Of a DNA stretch of 64,000 bases, positions 1 to 13,390 are shown piece after piece. Both the position numbers and the translations under genes were made by a program. Positions within the stretch are counted from its first letter, which is position 1. Each line of letters starts with the position of its first letter. The notes beneath the pieces are model-generated. The model was not told the DNA's origin. It made no database searches and saw only the letters and a program-made list of their open reading frames with translations. Origin of the DNA: Siphonodentalium dalli (taxonomy: Eukaryota > Mollusca > Scaphopoda > Gadilida > Siphonodentaliidae); assembly GCA_032622095.1 (NCBI GenBank), contig CP136068.1, positions 50,650,443-50,714,442 on the forward strand. Direction: 5' to 3'.

Positions 1-1267
1 ACTAAACATTGTAGTGATGACACGTGGGCCCGTTTTCCTGAGAAAGTATTGATTATGTCACCGCTTGCAAGCTCACTAACGGTTACATTACATTTTGACC
101 CCTTTCGTGAATCTCGATTGACAAACGCATCGACATAATTTACATTTGAGCTACTTACAATAAAGTGGATAGACCTTCTCTTGATCTCCCATAGTAAATA
201 GTCCGTGTTGATTAATGTGTATTTGTAACTTACCCACAATGCACCATTCTTGCTATCAGTGAGATGACTAATATTATATTTTAATAAATCTTCTGAAAAT
301 TTTGCTATTAAATTATTAATGTTCTTGTTCAGATAATAGTAGTTTGTTTATTGTAGCTTATAGACATTAATTTGATATTTTCGGGAAAAGACTAACCACA
401 TACCTGGTTCATCCAGACTGAGATATTTGTCAGCGGTAATAGATTCGAGTATGATGATTGGCCATTCGAAATTACAACTAGTAACAACTACAGTTACCTA
501 ACCCATTTGATCCAGTTTTTTAAAACTTCAACAGAGTTATCCATCTTGCAACAACAGTCAGTATTACATCGCCAGAGTACAAGTTCGAATTTGGTGCAAA
601 CAAATTTCACTAATTACAAATACTTGTTTGCATTCACTGGTATACATTGTATCTCGAATCTCGTTGTCATTTAAACTTACAGGTTACGCCACATAGGCTA
701 CAAGCAGGACCTCCCTATTCGTTAATACAAAAATACTGTCAACATTATTATTCACATACATGGTTGTCCCAATATTTAGCCATATTTGTACGAAGAGTTG
801 TACAAACTGTAATGTATGATATGTAAGAAAAATATGACAATAGGGGGAGCTCTCACGAAAACAAAACAGATCCAATAACGAAGCATGTGATGGACATAAT
901 AAAGCGCTGTGCGTTTCGTGGACGTTCGTTTTGTTTGTATTTATTTGGTGAAGGTGATAGTTACCCATATAGATCTCAATCACACGTAAACACTGTAATT
1001 CGCTTAGCTATCCGGATATCTGTTTAGCGGTGTCTGGATTAAGTTTTATTTTCAGACCTCGAAATGGCACACTTTCTTGCTAGTTTCGACTTGAGTTTGC
1101 TTTTACTCGGTTAACATATTGTGTTATATAGCGAGTACAATTGGATCCGTGTTTAAACCGAATCATCTAGTATAGATATCGTATTGCAACAATACCGGGT
1201 CGTTTCAAGTATTATTGGTGTGTGAAAACTCTTATTATCCCTAAACTATGATGCGTATATATTATAA
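1..1267. other. No gene recognised
   Basis: AT-rich sequence with short, unsupported open frames on both strands. I see no splice-bounded exon, repeat array or mobile-element terminus here. Confidence 0.5.
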
Positions 1268-1400
1268 GTTATTGTGGTGGATGTATGGTAACATGGTGTG
1301 ACATAGACGGTTTGGAATTTATGTTCAACCGAGTCGCGAACATAGGCTCCGATATAGTGGTCAATGTCACACCATGTCACCGTCAATCATCCACAATAAC
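1268..1400. repeat. Short imperfect inverted repeat (hairpin element)
   Basis: The arm at 1268-1304 (starting GTTATTGTGG) is matched in inverse orientation by 1364-1400 (ending CCACAATAAC) with several mismatches, around a spacer of about 60 bp. It looks like a small foldback MITE, but no target-site duplication is visible, so the class is open. Confidence 0.6.
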
Positions 1401-2484
1401 GTATATGTTCCGCCGACATGTATAGTCCTGGTAATTCATAGCAATTATTGACATTTATTCTGAATAATGATCAGCAGAAAATATCAAAATCTCCTATGAC
1501 TCTCCCCATGACGTTCTTCGGTGTAAATGACATCTTGATAAAAGCAGACCAGCGCGAGAAACAATGAAATGGTTGGTTGTCTTGACGGCTCTAGATGGCT
1601 CTAGACGTAAAGATGGGACGGCCCCATGACCAATCAAAGACGTTGTTTCTTACTGGAGGAGGAACATGTGATATTATCTGGGTGAAGTGTACCTTAGAGT
1701 CCACATTCGACTTCGACAAACTATTCTGGGCAAATAATACTATGAACAGCCTTATATCATCACAACTTTAATAGTTATAAAATTGAGCCATACTAGTAGT
1801 ACATGTATATTTACCATTATAATTGCAGCCTTTATCGGCGTCTAACACGTGACAAGTGACGAAGGTAAATGAGTTTGTGTGACTGCTTATGATTTCCGCT
1901 TTGAGTTGAAATCCACAGTACAGCTATATGTTCATTGGCCAGTCCTTGGTGAATCATGCAAAGCATGTAAAACTTGAGTTTATTTTCGGTTTGCTTTTAA
2001 TTTGGCCAATAACCACGCTATCTTGGAATTAGTCAACGATGTGCAAATAGCACTAGTCCCCCCCCCCCCCGCTAATATTTGTGCAATGTATTTCGTTTTT
2101 TTTTTTCGTTTTAATGCACAATAACTTTATGGATTATAATTGCATGTACATTATATGCACCACACAATTTGAATACACATAGATATATATATCAATATAA
2201 ATAAAAAATCCCAAAATGAGTAGCATGCAGACTGGATCGAATTACATGTATATTGGGTTTAGAGAGCGAGTGATTTAACACTATCGTTGAAATGGCATGA
2301 GCAAACTTTCCGGCCGAACAAACCAGATACTGGAGAAGTCCCATCGAACCTTATATACGCATGCTGATCAAACACCTATTTTTGCTAGCAAATTGCCCTT
2401 TTTAACAATGCTTTATTTTGTTTTCATAGAACTTTGCTTGTAGTTGAATACAACTTCAATTCAGAGCAATAAGGCTGTTTTACG
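1401..2484. other. No gene recognised; poly-C tract
   Basis: Unique-looking AT-rich sequence. The only notable item is a run of 13 C at 2058-2070, followed shortly by a T-rich tract. No coding signal. Confidence 0.45.
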
Positions 2485-3133
2485 AAAGTTAGTTGTGTTC
2501 TCCCAGGGATTCTCACAGAAAGTTAGGTGTGTTCTCCCAGGGATTCTCCCAGAAAGTTAGGTGTGTTCTCCCAGGGATTCTCCCAGAAAGTTAAGTGTGT
2601 TCTCCCAGGGATTCTCCCAGAAAGTTAGGTGTGTTTTCCCAGGGATTCTCCCAGAAAGTTAGGTGTGTTCTCCCAGGGATTCTCCCAGAAAGTTAGGTGT
2701 GTTCTCCCAGGGATTCTCCCAGAAAGTTAGGTGTGTTCTCCCAGGGATTCTCCCAGAAAGTTAGGTGTGTTCTCCCAGGGATTCTCCCAGAAAGTTAGGT
2801 GTGTTCTCCCAGGGATTCTCCCAGAAAGTTAGGTGTGTTCTCCCAGGGATTCTCCCAGAAAGTTAGGTGTGTTCTCCCAGGGATTCTCCCAGAAATTTAG
2901 GTGTGTTCTCCCAGGGATTCTCCCAGAAAGTTAGGTGTGTTCTCCCAGGGATTCTCCCAGAAAGTTAGGTGTGTTCTCCCAGGGATTCTCCCAGAAAGTT
3001 AGGTGTGTTCTCCCAGGGATTCTCCCATAAAGTTAGGTGTGTTCTCCCAGGGATTCTCCCAGAAAGTTAGGTGTGTTCTCCCAGGGATTCTCCCAGAAAG
3101 TTAGGTGTGTTCTCCCAGGGATTCTCCCAGAAC
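2485..3133. repeat. 34-bp minisatellite, about 19 copies
   Basis: About 19 nearly identical 34-bp units run without interruption. Each contains AAGTTAGGTGTGTTCTCCC followed by AGGGATTCTCCCAG. Only scattered single-base differences occur (for example at 2493, 2633, 2896 and 3028), so the array was homogenised or expanded recently. Open frames through it are by-products of the repeat. Confidence 0.93.
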
Positions 3134-3261
3134 ATTCACTGGTTCGGGATCATTTTTATTCGCAATATTTCAAGTATTATATCTGCAATATTTCATGTGA
3201 AATCGTTGATTAGTTCACGTAAAATGTCGATAGAACTAGCGAGAGAATGGGAGGTCATTAC

Positions 3262-3745
3262 AAGGTGGAGACTTTGACACATAGACTATGTAGACTTGGA
3301 CATATACAAGGTGTAGACTTGGATATATGCAATATGTAGCCTTGGACGTGCACATGGTGTAGACCTGCAAGATCTAGACTTGGACAAATACAATATGTAG
3401 ACTTGGGCATATACATGATGTAGACTTGGACATATATACATTTTGTGGACACATGCAATGTGTAGACTTAGATATATGCAAGGTATGACTTGGATATATA
3501 CAAGGTGTAGACCTGCAATATGTAGACATGGACATTTATAAGGTGTAGACCTGGACATATACCAGATGTAAACTTGGACATATACAAGATATAGACTTGG
3601 ACATATAAATGATGTAGACTTGGACATATGCAAGATGTAGACCTGGACATATACAAGATGTTGACTTGGACATATACATGATGTAGAGGATATATACAAA
3701 CTGTTGACTTTGACGTACACAAGTTGTAGTCTTTGGCATATACAT
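3262..3745. repeat. Degenerate 23-bp minisatellite
   Basis: Roughly 20 diverged copies of a 23-bp unit of the form GTAGACTTGGACATATACAA plus three bases. Because 23 is not a multiple of three, all three minus-strand frames read similar 23-residue repeats, so those open frames are not evidence of a protein. It begins about 130 bp after the 34-bp array but shares no unit with it. Confidence 0.88.
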
Positions 3746-3950
3746 GACCGGGATAATACTCATGTAAAGCGGATTGAAACAAATTTTCTGTGTCATGCGC
3801 CTTAAAAATCAAGCAATAATTCACAGGTACCCGAATATATCCAATGCTTTATCTTTTTTATTGTAGTAATACATATGTACTTCTTTCTTTACAGCGACAA
3901 ATGATGGTATGGACATGCTAACCGCGTCCCCTTGATGTGGGATTATAGCA

Positions 3951-4094
3951 CGAGATCGCAGGGTGCGACTGGACGCATGTAGCAATAGGTGCATGGTATC
4001 GGTGCATGGTATCGGTGGAAATCTTATACGAGATCGCATGGTGCGACTGAACGCATGTAGCAATAGGTGCATGGTATCGGTGAAAATCTTATAT
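3951..4094. repeat. Tandem duplication of about 70 bp
   Basis: Two direct copies (3951-4028 and 4029-4094) both begin CGAGATCGCA and share the GGTGCATGGTATCGG motif. The first copy holds an extra internal repeat of that motif, which explains the length difference. Confidence 0.8.
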
Positions 4095-5995
4095 CAAGGA
4101 TACCTGTATTGGAAGTGATGTGAAGTTCGTGGATGTTTATTCTACATGTGTGAATATTAAGCGAAGACCTCACAAAGACGGCGTCTTCGTTATCTGTTAA
4201 CCAACTTATGATCTGGGTTGATGTTAGTTCATGCGCGTGCCATGGAACTTTCTTCTGCTTGAAAATATCTTTGTGCGATATTTACTCTTCTCCGGATCTT
4301 CCATTTGAGATACGCAATGTGTGTGTAGCCGCTGCAAATATATTTTTCTCGGTGTCCATACACGTGGAATTTCCTCTATTGTGGGACGTATATGTATACA
4401 ATGGGAGACCAACGTGAAATGCGCATTGCTCCCGGTCATATTAGAACTATTTGTCACGTCTGCCAGTCGAAATGGTTCTTGGGACTACAAATGTAAAGCG
4501 CCAATTATAGGAATATGCGATTTGAACAAGTGCGCGGCGGTGATTTTCTGTAACATAGATAACACCATACCGTACTTATACGTCCTGGGTATCTAAAGGT
4601 ATGTGGATAGCGAAAGACTCTCGGTGGACCAGATATATATAGGCACATAATGAGTGCGTATCTCAGATCTCTCTCTGTCTCAGAGCCCTGCACATCGTAT
4701 GTTTAGGATGGCCCAAAATTAATGGCAACTCGACATCGTACCTTAATATGCTTACCCCCCCCCCCCCCCCCCCACGAAAGATGAGACAGAAGTTTTCTGA
4801 TAACCACACATAACTGCAAAACAGTTTTTTGACACAATCGTCGGCAGATCGAACATACATGTATCTTTAAGTGTCGCCTATAACTACACGTGTACCAAGG
4901 CTCAACAGTGAATTTGAATGTTAATTATGGGTACTATTAGCATTATATGCCACAGAGCCCACACATATATATAACAGAATTTATCACGTTCGAATGGCTT
5001 CCTTTATGATAGTACTCGGTACCTTGTCCACTAACCACTGCGTGGGACGATAAATGTTTTTCAATGATACACCATATAATCTCATATGCGGATAATATCA
5101 GTTTCGTTAGCGGATATATATATTTATCCCGCATGGTTGTTATTAACAACAAGACATGTTTGCCTTAATGACTACCCTTTATTAATCACAAAAGGAACAG
5201 GTAGTCGGAAACGTGTTTATGGACCTCCAGCGTTCTCGTCCTTGGTGAATGCCCTTTTTTGGTACCACCCAAGCGCCAACCATGTGATCCTGGTCGACGA
5301 TCACATATGTAGTCCTGAAACACACTAAGCATAACTGTTAGCACAAGGGGTACCCCCTCCCAAAATGGAAGCAGGAAACATTGGGTGGGAGGGTGGGTTG
5401 CGTTAAATAATATCGACCGAGTCGGTCGAACGAAATTACCCGAAAGACAGTATGCTGCTGTGTGATTACTCAAGTGACTTGGCGCCGGGCAAAATAGTTC
5501 CTCCTTCACTATCGATTGGCTTTATATGTTGTTCCACTGCTTTAGCATATATCCTCGTTCCTTTAGGGCAAACAAAGGCATTATCTCAGTGAAGTGAGGA
5601 ATAGAAGCTGGCTAATTGAGTGGCTGATTGCCACATCGCTCCGCATGTACTGATGTGATAAGGTCTATGCAGTACTGTGATATCTATTGATGGCCATTGG
5701 GTTTTCCCAGTAGCCACCATATCGGGATAAAGGATATGCATTGCTTCACTAGCATCTCAGTTATATATTATGATGTTTTCGATCTTGCGAAAATTCAAAA
5801 TTATTTTCCAAGTGAACATTTCTTGCGAGATTCAGAGACCATTCGTACTCTGTTCACTGTTTCGAAGATCATGGATACATGCCTATATCAATTGGAACTG
5901 CATGTAAGATGATGGGCACTATTTCTCAACTTGAGCAATTCAAAGTGCACTAACTCTATATGAAACCGAATTCATAAGAACTTTACTCATATGAC
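4095..5995. other. No gene recognised; 19-nt poly-C tract
   Basis: Several short open frames on both strands lack splice context or recognisable domains. A run of 19 C lies at 4755-4773. Nothing else stands out. Confidence 0.45.
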
Positions 5996-5999
5996 TTAA

Positions 6000-6428
6000 A
6001 GGTACTCAATCCGAATTAACGCTCGCAAATTACTATTTAATTGGCTTCGGGGGTAAAAAAAATGTTTTCGAGCTGAGGAACCCACCCATCAAAGCTCAGC
6101 GTGATCAGATATCGATGTTTGAAATCTAATATTTTAATTTTAACTGGCCCAGTAAACAGTCGACGAGAAGACCAAATTGCGGATGAAGATGGATAACTCT
6201 AAAATCAAGTGGCTTTTTTTGTGTCAGATGCTTGACAAACCGGCAAAATTTCGTTGAACAAAAAGTTGACAAATAACAGGTTTTTGTCAATGTTATGCTA
6301 TAGTTGACTGTGGTTAGCATTATTTTTGGGCAATTAATCGATTGTGACAACTGAAGCGGCATTTCAAAAAAATATTATTTTTGTTGGAATCTGATGATAT
6401 GGGGACCATCGAATCGGATTGAGTACCC
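6000..6428 (+). mobile_element. TTAA-flanked MITE, family 1, copy 1
   Basis: The ends are inverted repeats: GGTACTCAATCCGA on the left and TCGGATTGAGTACC on the right. TTAA lies immediately outside both ends (5996-5999 and 6429-6432), as expected for a TTAA target duplication of the piggyBac type. No transposase is encoded, and the 78-residue minus-strand frame inside is not a recognisable protein. A diverged copy in the opposite orientation lies at 42349-42783, which supports a mobile family. Assignment to piggyBac rests only on the TTAA target. Confidence 0.75.
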
Positions 6429-6432
6429 TTAA

Positions 6433-7496
6433 TAAGACATGCGACGTGATTCTCTGTATTCTGGTTCAGATAGCTCTTTCCGTGTCGGTGTTTTCGTAAA
6501 TATGAAATAATATCCGATATTTGATATTTACACGTTAATCGATACTATCTTTTAAATTGTGAATACACATATGACGATGTCATAATATGTTTTGACATGC
6601 GTTAAATAGGAACACATTCTTCCGATATCGACATATTTTATAGCGCCCATTATTGTCCTCATTGCGATTACTGTTGATGATTGTTATGTTATAGTTTCGA
6701 TAACTCTATATATTCACGTTCAATAAAAGTGACTCTTTTAAACGATCTTGTACTGTTACCCGTGACCCGTTCCATAGAGTATATAATACTCCACTATTGG
6801 AGCTGAATATGAAGTAAGATAACATAATGTTATTCCTTAAGATTTATATCACGACGTCCAGTTCCTTTTCTCTCTTGGGCATCTTATGCGATGAAATAAG
6901 GTGTGGCAAAGGTTTGTTAAATTTCAGCATTGCTAGTCGTTGCAATGTTTTTTAGAAATCTAAATCTTTCAAAAACAAAGCTACTTGTAAGTACATCTTC
7001 AAATAATGGATTTAGTGAAAAGATCGAGCATTTAACTATTGCAAGCATTTGATTAATTTTTCGGCAAACATCTACCAAACCAACACTTTCCTGGTTTCCA
7101 AGACAAAAAAGAGATTTCTTACAAAATTGATCTACTTGAACCAATGTATCGGTTAAAGTTACTAGATTACACGATAATCTTTAAATTATTGCGATTTTTA
7201 TTAGGATTCAACGCAAGTTCAACGTAGTTTCGTTGTTAGAAATATTTGTTCTGCTCAAAAACATTATCGCCCTTTGAATTTCAATATAATTAACCTATAC
7301 ATGTAGTTCAGAACAGATAAATATTACATCTATACGTTCTGTTAAGTATAGCCTATATATAACATGTTGAATGTTGAAGCAAAGAACTTGTTCATGATTG
7401 AGAGTTATATATTATTAACTGTACGTTAGGTGATGCGAACGACACTCACAAACGCAGACCGTGTCAACACGGAAGTCCAGTATAACTCGTGCAGCC
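6433..7496. other. No gene recognised
   Basis: AT-rich sequence between the MITE and the CpG-rich minisatellite. Open frames are short and unsupported. Confidence 0.45.
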
Positions 7497-8582
7497 GGAG
7501 TAAGGATGCGTTCACACACTCGCCGGAGTAACGATGCGTTCACAAACTCGCCGGAGTAATGCCGTGATCACATTCATTTTCTCGTCGGAGTCAGGATGCG
7601 TTCACAAACTCGTCGGAGTAAGGCCGCGATCATATACATGTACTCGCCTGAGTAAGGATGCGTTCACACACTCGCCGGATAAACGATGCGTTCACATACT
7701 CGCCGGGGTAAGGCTGCGATCACATACATGTACTCGCCTGAGTAAGGCTGCGTTCACACACTCGCCGGAGTAAGGCCTCGTTCACACACTCACCGGAGTA
7801 CGGCCGCGTTTACACACTCACCGGAGTAAGGCCGCGTTAACACACTCACCGGTGTAAGGCCGCGATCACATTCATGTACTCGTCGGAGTAAGGATGCGTT
7901 CACACTCTCGCCGGAGTAAGGTCGCGATCACATACCTGTACTCGCCTGAGTAAGGATGCGTTCACACACTTGCCGGATAAACGATGCGTTCACATACTCG
8001 CGGGCTAAGGCTGCGATCACATACATGTACTCGCCTGAGTAAGGCTGCGTTCACATACTCGGCGGAGTAAGGCCTCGTTCACACACTCACCGGATTACGG
8101 CCGCGTTCACACACTTACCGGAGTAAGGCCGCGTTAACACACTCGCCGATGTAAGGCCGCGATCACATTCATGTACTCACCGGAGTAAGGATGCGTTCAT
8201 ACGCTCGCCGGAGTAACGATGCGTTCGCACTCTCGCCGGAGTAAGGCCGCGATCACAAACATGTACTCACCTGAGTAAGGATGCTTTCACACACTCGTCG
8301 GAGTAAGGATGCGTTCACACTCTCGCCGGAGTAAGGTCGCGATCACATACATGTACTCACCTAAGTAAGGATGCTTTCACACACTCGTCGGAGTAAGGAT
8401 GCGTTCACACTCTCACCGGAGTAAGGTCGCGATCACATACATGTACTCACCTGAGTAAGGATGCGTTCAGACACTCGCCGGATAAACGATGCGTTCACAT
8501 ACTCGCAGGAGTAAGGCTGCGATCACATACCTGTACTCGCCTGAGTAAGGATGCGTTCACACTCTCGCCGGAGTAAGGCTCG
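7497..8582. repeat. CpG-rich minisatellite with two alternating unit types
   Basis: About 1.1 kb of repeats near 28-31 bp built from CTCGCCGGAGTAAGG followed by either ATGCGTTCACACA or a longer CTGCGATCACATACATGTA variant. The two types alternate irregularly, giving partial higher-order periods. It is far more GC- and CpG-rich than its surroundings. Confidence 0.88.
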
Positions 8583-9090
8583 GTTGCTCTGCCTGAGATA
8601 AAGTATATGTCGTCAGTAGTATTTCTACCAATATAACTATACACTTATAAACCCCGAGCATGATGTAAGGCAGCCATGTATATTGGCACATTGGTATTCA
8701 GGTCCAGTAGCACGTCCGATAGAATGAAACTATAGCACGAATATAGTCAGGCTGATTCGAACTTGGATTTGAGTCTTTACAAGTAGCTCTTTGTACATTT
8801 TGGCCGTATACTGCGTATGAGACTTATCGTCAGCAACAACAAATAACAACCACAACAACAAACTTTCAATGAAACTCATTTAAGGCGAATATGCATCACT
8901 ATTCCTAAACACACGAGAGACATGCCTAATGTTATACATAATTGAGTTAAAATTGTCATAAAATAAAATTGCATTCGAACTAATTACAACGTTCTAAAAA
9001 AAATTAAAATAGTAACAAAAATTTCCCAGTTTATGAAAAAATAAAAGTGGCAATGACACTATAGCTCAACTCGGAATAATTTGGAAAATG
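8583..9090. other. No gene recognised
   Basis: AT-rich spacer between the minisatellite and a dispersed repeat; no supported feature. Confidence 0.4.
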
Positions 9091-9465
9091 GCAAAGAATT
9101 TAGTCATGCAAAGAGTAAAATTCAAAAATGGCTGCCGGTGGCCATGGTTTTGAACAAAACTCATTCAAATTTGGTTTCATATTTCATATTTTATTTCATA
9201 GCTCCCAGCTAGAGTTGATCCTAAACATACATGTAAATTTTCAAAACATGAATGTGGGCTGCAGTGTGTGCCGATGGATTTAAATGTGAAATTATAAATG
9301 ATGTTGGCGGCAATTTTATCATAACATTCCAAAACAAATTGACCCCAAAAATCTTATAAATGTTAGTGAAGAGGAATGTGACCTGTATGGTGTGCCAAAG
9401 AAACCTGTCGGCGGGCAAACGGGCGGACATTCATGCCAATTGTAATTGGTTTAGCTAAAAATTAA
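9091..9465 (+). repeat. Dispersed repeat, copy 1
   Basis: Shares blocks with 63000-63415: TTTAGTCATGCAAAGAGTAA, then a GGCTGCYGGYGGYCAT-type block, and an AGCTAAAAAT tail (here near 9453). No terminal inverted repeats or target duplication could be defined, so the class and exact borders are uncertain. Confidence 0.5.
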
Positions 9466-10517
9466 GAAACATAAAATATTTCCCCGTGGACTTGTGACAG
9501 AAGATAAATTTATGATACCTCTGGCTCAAAATAATTATTTATTGCCTCTGAATCAATGTAAAATATTCAGGAAAGAGATAAGTCATATTTACGTACACCC
9601 AAATAAAAATAACGCTCAGAAAGAACATCAGTTGGGTCTGTATTCAGTAAATCTGTGTATGGTGTAACTTTTGTGAGAAAGATATGTTATTATTGTGAGC
9701 AGATAAATGTAGTAAAATATATTGAACCCTACAATATCTTGTTTTAGTCTAATGGTTGTATGATTTTGGCATTTCATGTTATTTATATTTGGTAAATACA
9801 AACTACTACGCCCACTGATAGAGAACCGGAGTCACCGCGATTGAAGATGCGAAGAATCGGAACCCATCGACAGAGAACCGGAACCTTATCCAGATTTGCT
9901 TTATAGCTTGTTTTCTAAAAAGAAATACGATTTATATATACAGTTCTTTGTTAGTAGTACACAGTGGTTGTGACGGACGACATATTAGGCAGGTTGCGAA
10001 TTACAAGTTACCGTTCAAACGACTAACGCCAAGCACGGAAAACACACATTCCAAACATAAAGTAGGTCTTGTTCATCAAACAAATTGCCCAACGAAGACC
10101 ATTCGAACATGGAACGAATTAGACACGGCGGTCGTTTGCATTTATACACATATGTATAGCCATACATGCACTGCATGCTTCATTTAACTCAGTTACCCGT
10201 ATCCGCGTACCAATGCAACTGCAATATTCTGAGTTGAATAAATTGTGCTCCCATATCCCTTTTGATTAACTCATACCATATTTTCAGAATCTATTTGCCA
10301 ATGTATGAAATGTATTATGTAAAGTGGGTTCAAATAAAATATGTTCAAACAAACAATGCAACTGCATGGATCTACCAAACGTGAACTGGAGGTCACTGAG
10401 TGTGAAATCAAACAGAAATATATGGCAAAGAGGAATAATCCAATCTTCTGATAGGATCTTCTATAGTGAAAAGCCACGGTTTCCATGAAATAGGAACATA
10501 AACACTGTATATATAAT
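9466..10517. other. No supported gene; possible degenerate LINE trace
   Basis: Mostly AT-rich. A 79-residue plus-strand frame at 9948-10187 contains PTKTIRTWNEL, loosely like the 'R-T-I-R-x-W-N-x-L' tail common near the C-terminus of some LINE ORF2 proteins. That resemblance is short and may be chance. Confidence 0.25.
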
Positions 10518-12821
10518 CCGTACAAACAACATCACGGAAATAGCTATCCACGAGGCGAGACAATTCTATTTTTATATCAAAATATTGCCGAATAACACAA
10601 ACAACAACATAAAACAACTTTAATGAGTGGATAGATGGATAACGTGAGTATATATTGTACATGCACATTTGCCGGTCGCAATCAGGCTCCATTTCAGCGA
10701 ACGACTTTTTTGCAGATAAAAATGGCCTTTGTTCACTTCAAAAAATAATTTTCTCTCAAAAACGCCCTCTTCAAATATCATTTTATAAAAAAATCCCACT
10801 ATACTGTAACAGAAAGCCGTTATGTTTGCAGCTTATGTTGACATTACCTGGGCTCGGGTGTTCACAATCTGAAAGTAGAGACTATTTATTTGAACAACCC
10901 ACTCGTCAGTCACCGCACGCCTAGTCGTGTACGACGACAGTGATGACGTATTACATGAATCACACAGTAATGATATTTTCCTGTCGACCCATTTAAACAT
11001 AACTATGTCTTCGAATTGTAACGCCTTTGCATTTACATACTCTATCTGAATCAAACAAGGTATTCTTATTAATATTTAGTGACTTTTAGTCGACTCCGCA
11101 TGTAACGAAACTGTATGGCTGTATGTTATATTCTGTGACGAAATTATGTATTCGTGTGGATTTTCTAACAAAAACTACAGCCCAAAAGCCGAAAGCGACA
11201 AAAAGTGCGCCGAAAGCGCCATTAGCAAGTGGCCCTAATAGGATTCCATACTTAAGTCAGCAAATCACTTCACGGAGAACAACCATTCCAGCCTTGATGT
11301 TTTATGATTTGCATTAAGTTTAATATACATTATTATATTATTTGATATGCTTTTGATACTTATATTGAAAAGATTGAGTCTCCTCTCTTGAGTCACCGGA
11401 AACCTTGAGATGTAATATGCATGGTATGTATACATGCAGACCAAAAGTCTTCAAGTGAGTACCATGCGCTTCGATGAACTACAGCATGTATTGCCATGTA
11501 ACTCTATACTAATGTCATAATGTATTTTAAAATAGATCTCAAATATAAATAAATATTTCAGCACGGTATATATTTATTCAACATAGTTACGCTACGTTAG
11601 GTGCTTGAATAAGAACATATTTTATCTAGAAATCGGAAAACGGATGTACAACGAAACAGTGCCTTCATCGTGTGGTTCATAAAGGTTAATAATGACCATC
11701 GGTGGTGGAACGACTAATATGGACTTTGCAAACAAATCCCATCATCAAAACTTGACATACAGATTTTCGACAAATAGTGATCAGAAACTTAAGCAACTAG
11801 ACGTACAGTGACTGACGAGTGCAGGGGTGTCCTAATAAATAGTCTCTATTTTCAGATTGTGAACACACCCCGAGCCAAGGTAATGTTGATTTATGCTGCA
11901 ATTATAACGGCCTCCCCGATGCAATATGGTGGGATTTCGGACAGTATATATGTGTTAAAATGATATTTGAATATGGAATTTTTGAGAGAAAATTATGTTT
12001 TGAAGTGATCAAAGGCCGTTGTTTCGGGAGTGGTAGAGGAGACAGGTGTGACAACAGTCAACCTTATTGAGCGTTTATTAAAAGTGCGTCAAGCTGAAAA
12101 GAAACAAGAACAGTTGTTGTAATGGAAGTACATATACATAGCAACACACTGAACACAGTTAAATCTCATTCACACAGTCTAGAAAATAACAATAGTAAAT
12201 ACAGTCAGGTACAGCACAATACCGATTCCGTTTGAGCACCATAAATGATGTGCAAAGAAAACACCGGAACGATTCCAAAGTTATGTGGCAATATGAGAAG
12301 AAAGTAGCTTTGACACATAATTTCAGCGTTTGTTTATACAAATGATATTAATCAGCACTTACACATTGGCGGGTTACATCAGACAAATCGTGCACCAAGA
12401 TCATGCATGCAGAATATTTCGAAGTTTCCAATCTTCCGTTCGTTCGTCGAATTTTCCACCAATCTTCGCGCCAATTTACGTTCTAATAACGCCGATGAAA
12501 ATACTGGTATCAAGCAAAAGCACCTTTTATTGACTCATCCTCGGAAACGCAGTATAATGCATTTCAGTGCGGAATCCTCTATCACCGTGTGATACAGCCG
12601 TTTTTATCTATAAAAAAGAGTCGATAGCTCAAATGGAGCTCGCTTGCGATCAGCAAATGGGTACGTACAATAAATACCTACGTGTAAAGTTGTTGGTAAT
12701 CCGTCTATCCAGTCAGAAAATTTGTTTTATGATGTTATTTTTGTTATTCTACAATATTTTGATTTAAAAATAGAATTGACTCGCCTCGGTGAGAGCTACT
12801 TCCGATTACTTGCGTGTACGG
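10518..12821. mobile_element. Large diverged inverted-repeat element with nested insertion
   Basis: The left arm 10518-10914 is matched in inverse order by 11808-12020 (pairing with 10720-10914) and about 12598-12821 (pairing with 10518-10700). The two right-arm parts are separated by about 576 bp absent from the left arm. Arms agree at roughly three quarters of positions by eye. Shared landmarks include GAGGCGAG with CTCGCCTC, and GTCAGTCAC with GTGACTGAC. No transposase frame is visible. It is probably an old non-autonomous DNA transposon; a simple inverted duplication is the alternative. Confidence 0.65.
12021..12596. mobile_element. Probable nested insertion in the inverted-repeat arm
   Basis: This segment interrupts the right arm relative to the left arm. 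GCCGTT occurs at both borders (12015-12020 and 12597-12602), consistent with a 6-bp target duplication. Its ends (TGTTTC... and the inverse of ...GATACA) are only weakly complementary, so the class is unknown. Confidence 0.45.
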
Positions 12822-13390
12822 CTTGTGCATTGTGATAAAGAATAATTGAGTTTGTATGTATGTATGCTTTAATTGTTAACGCTGCAAATTAATGCAGAAC
12901 ATGGATATGTACATATATACAATGGTCCGCGCTGAAAGAGTATATTTACATTGAAGCCACTTAAGTCTATCTGTGGTCGCACTGCCGCATGTCGCTTGTG
13001 CATGTCTACCACCGGGTTATTAATTACACGTTCTGCTATACAACTTGGGGCATAACTAACAACTTGTAGCTTTGGTGCCGTAAAATCACATGACTTAATT
13101 TCCCGCCAAGTGCATATATATCCATAGTAATTCCATAGTAAAATACGTTATAAGTACGTGTCACTTATGTTGGCTATGTTCACGGTTACGATGGATCGCT
13201 ATCAGTGTTATTTTTCGAAAATGGTGACAAACAAATTTATTTGAGTATGGTGAAATGACTAAAATTAGCAAAAAACGCAAAGAAGCGGAAACTTCACTCG
13301 GTAGAGAACGTACATGTAATTAAAACTCGGCAAATAACCAAATCACCAGGAGTAGGTCCACCACAATGAGTAGCACTGTTACATGTGAAA
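12822..13390. other. No gene recognised
   Basis: AT-rich spacer. Its last bases (13382-13390, CATGTGAAA) are the left target duplication of the next element. Confidence 0.4.

Noticed and set aside
2485-3745. The adjacent 34-bp and 23-bp arrays as a CRISPR-like structure
   Set aside because: Units are directly abutting without spacers, and the DNA is eukaryotic.
9948-10187. 79-residue frame with a LINE-tail-like R-T-W-N-E-L
   Set aside because: The similarity is confined to a few residues; not enough for a feature.
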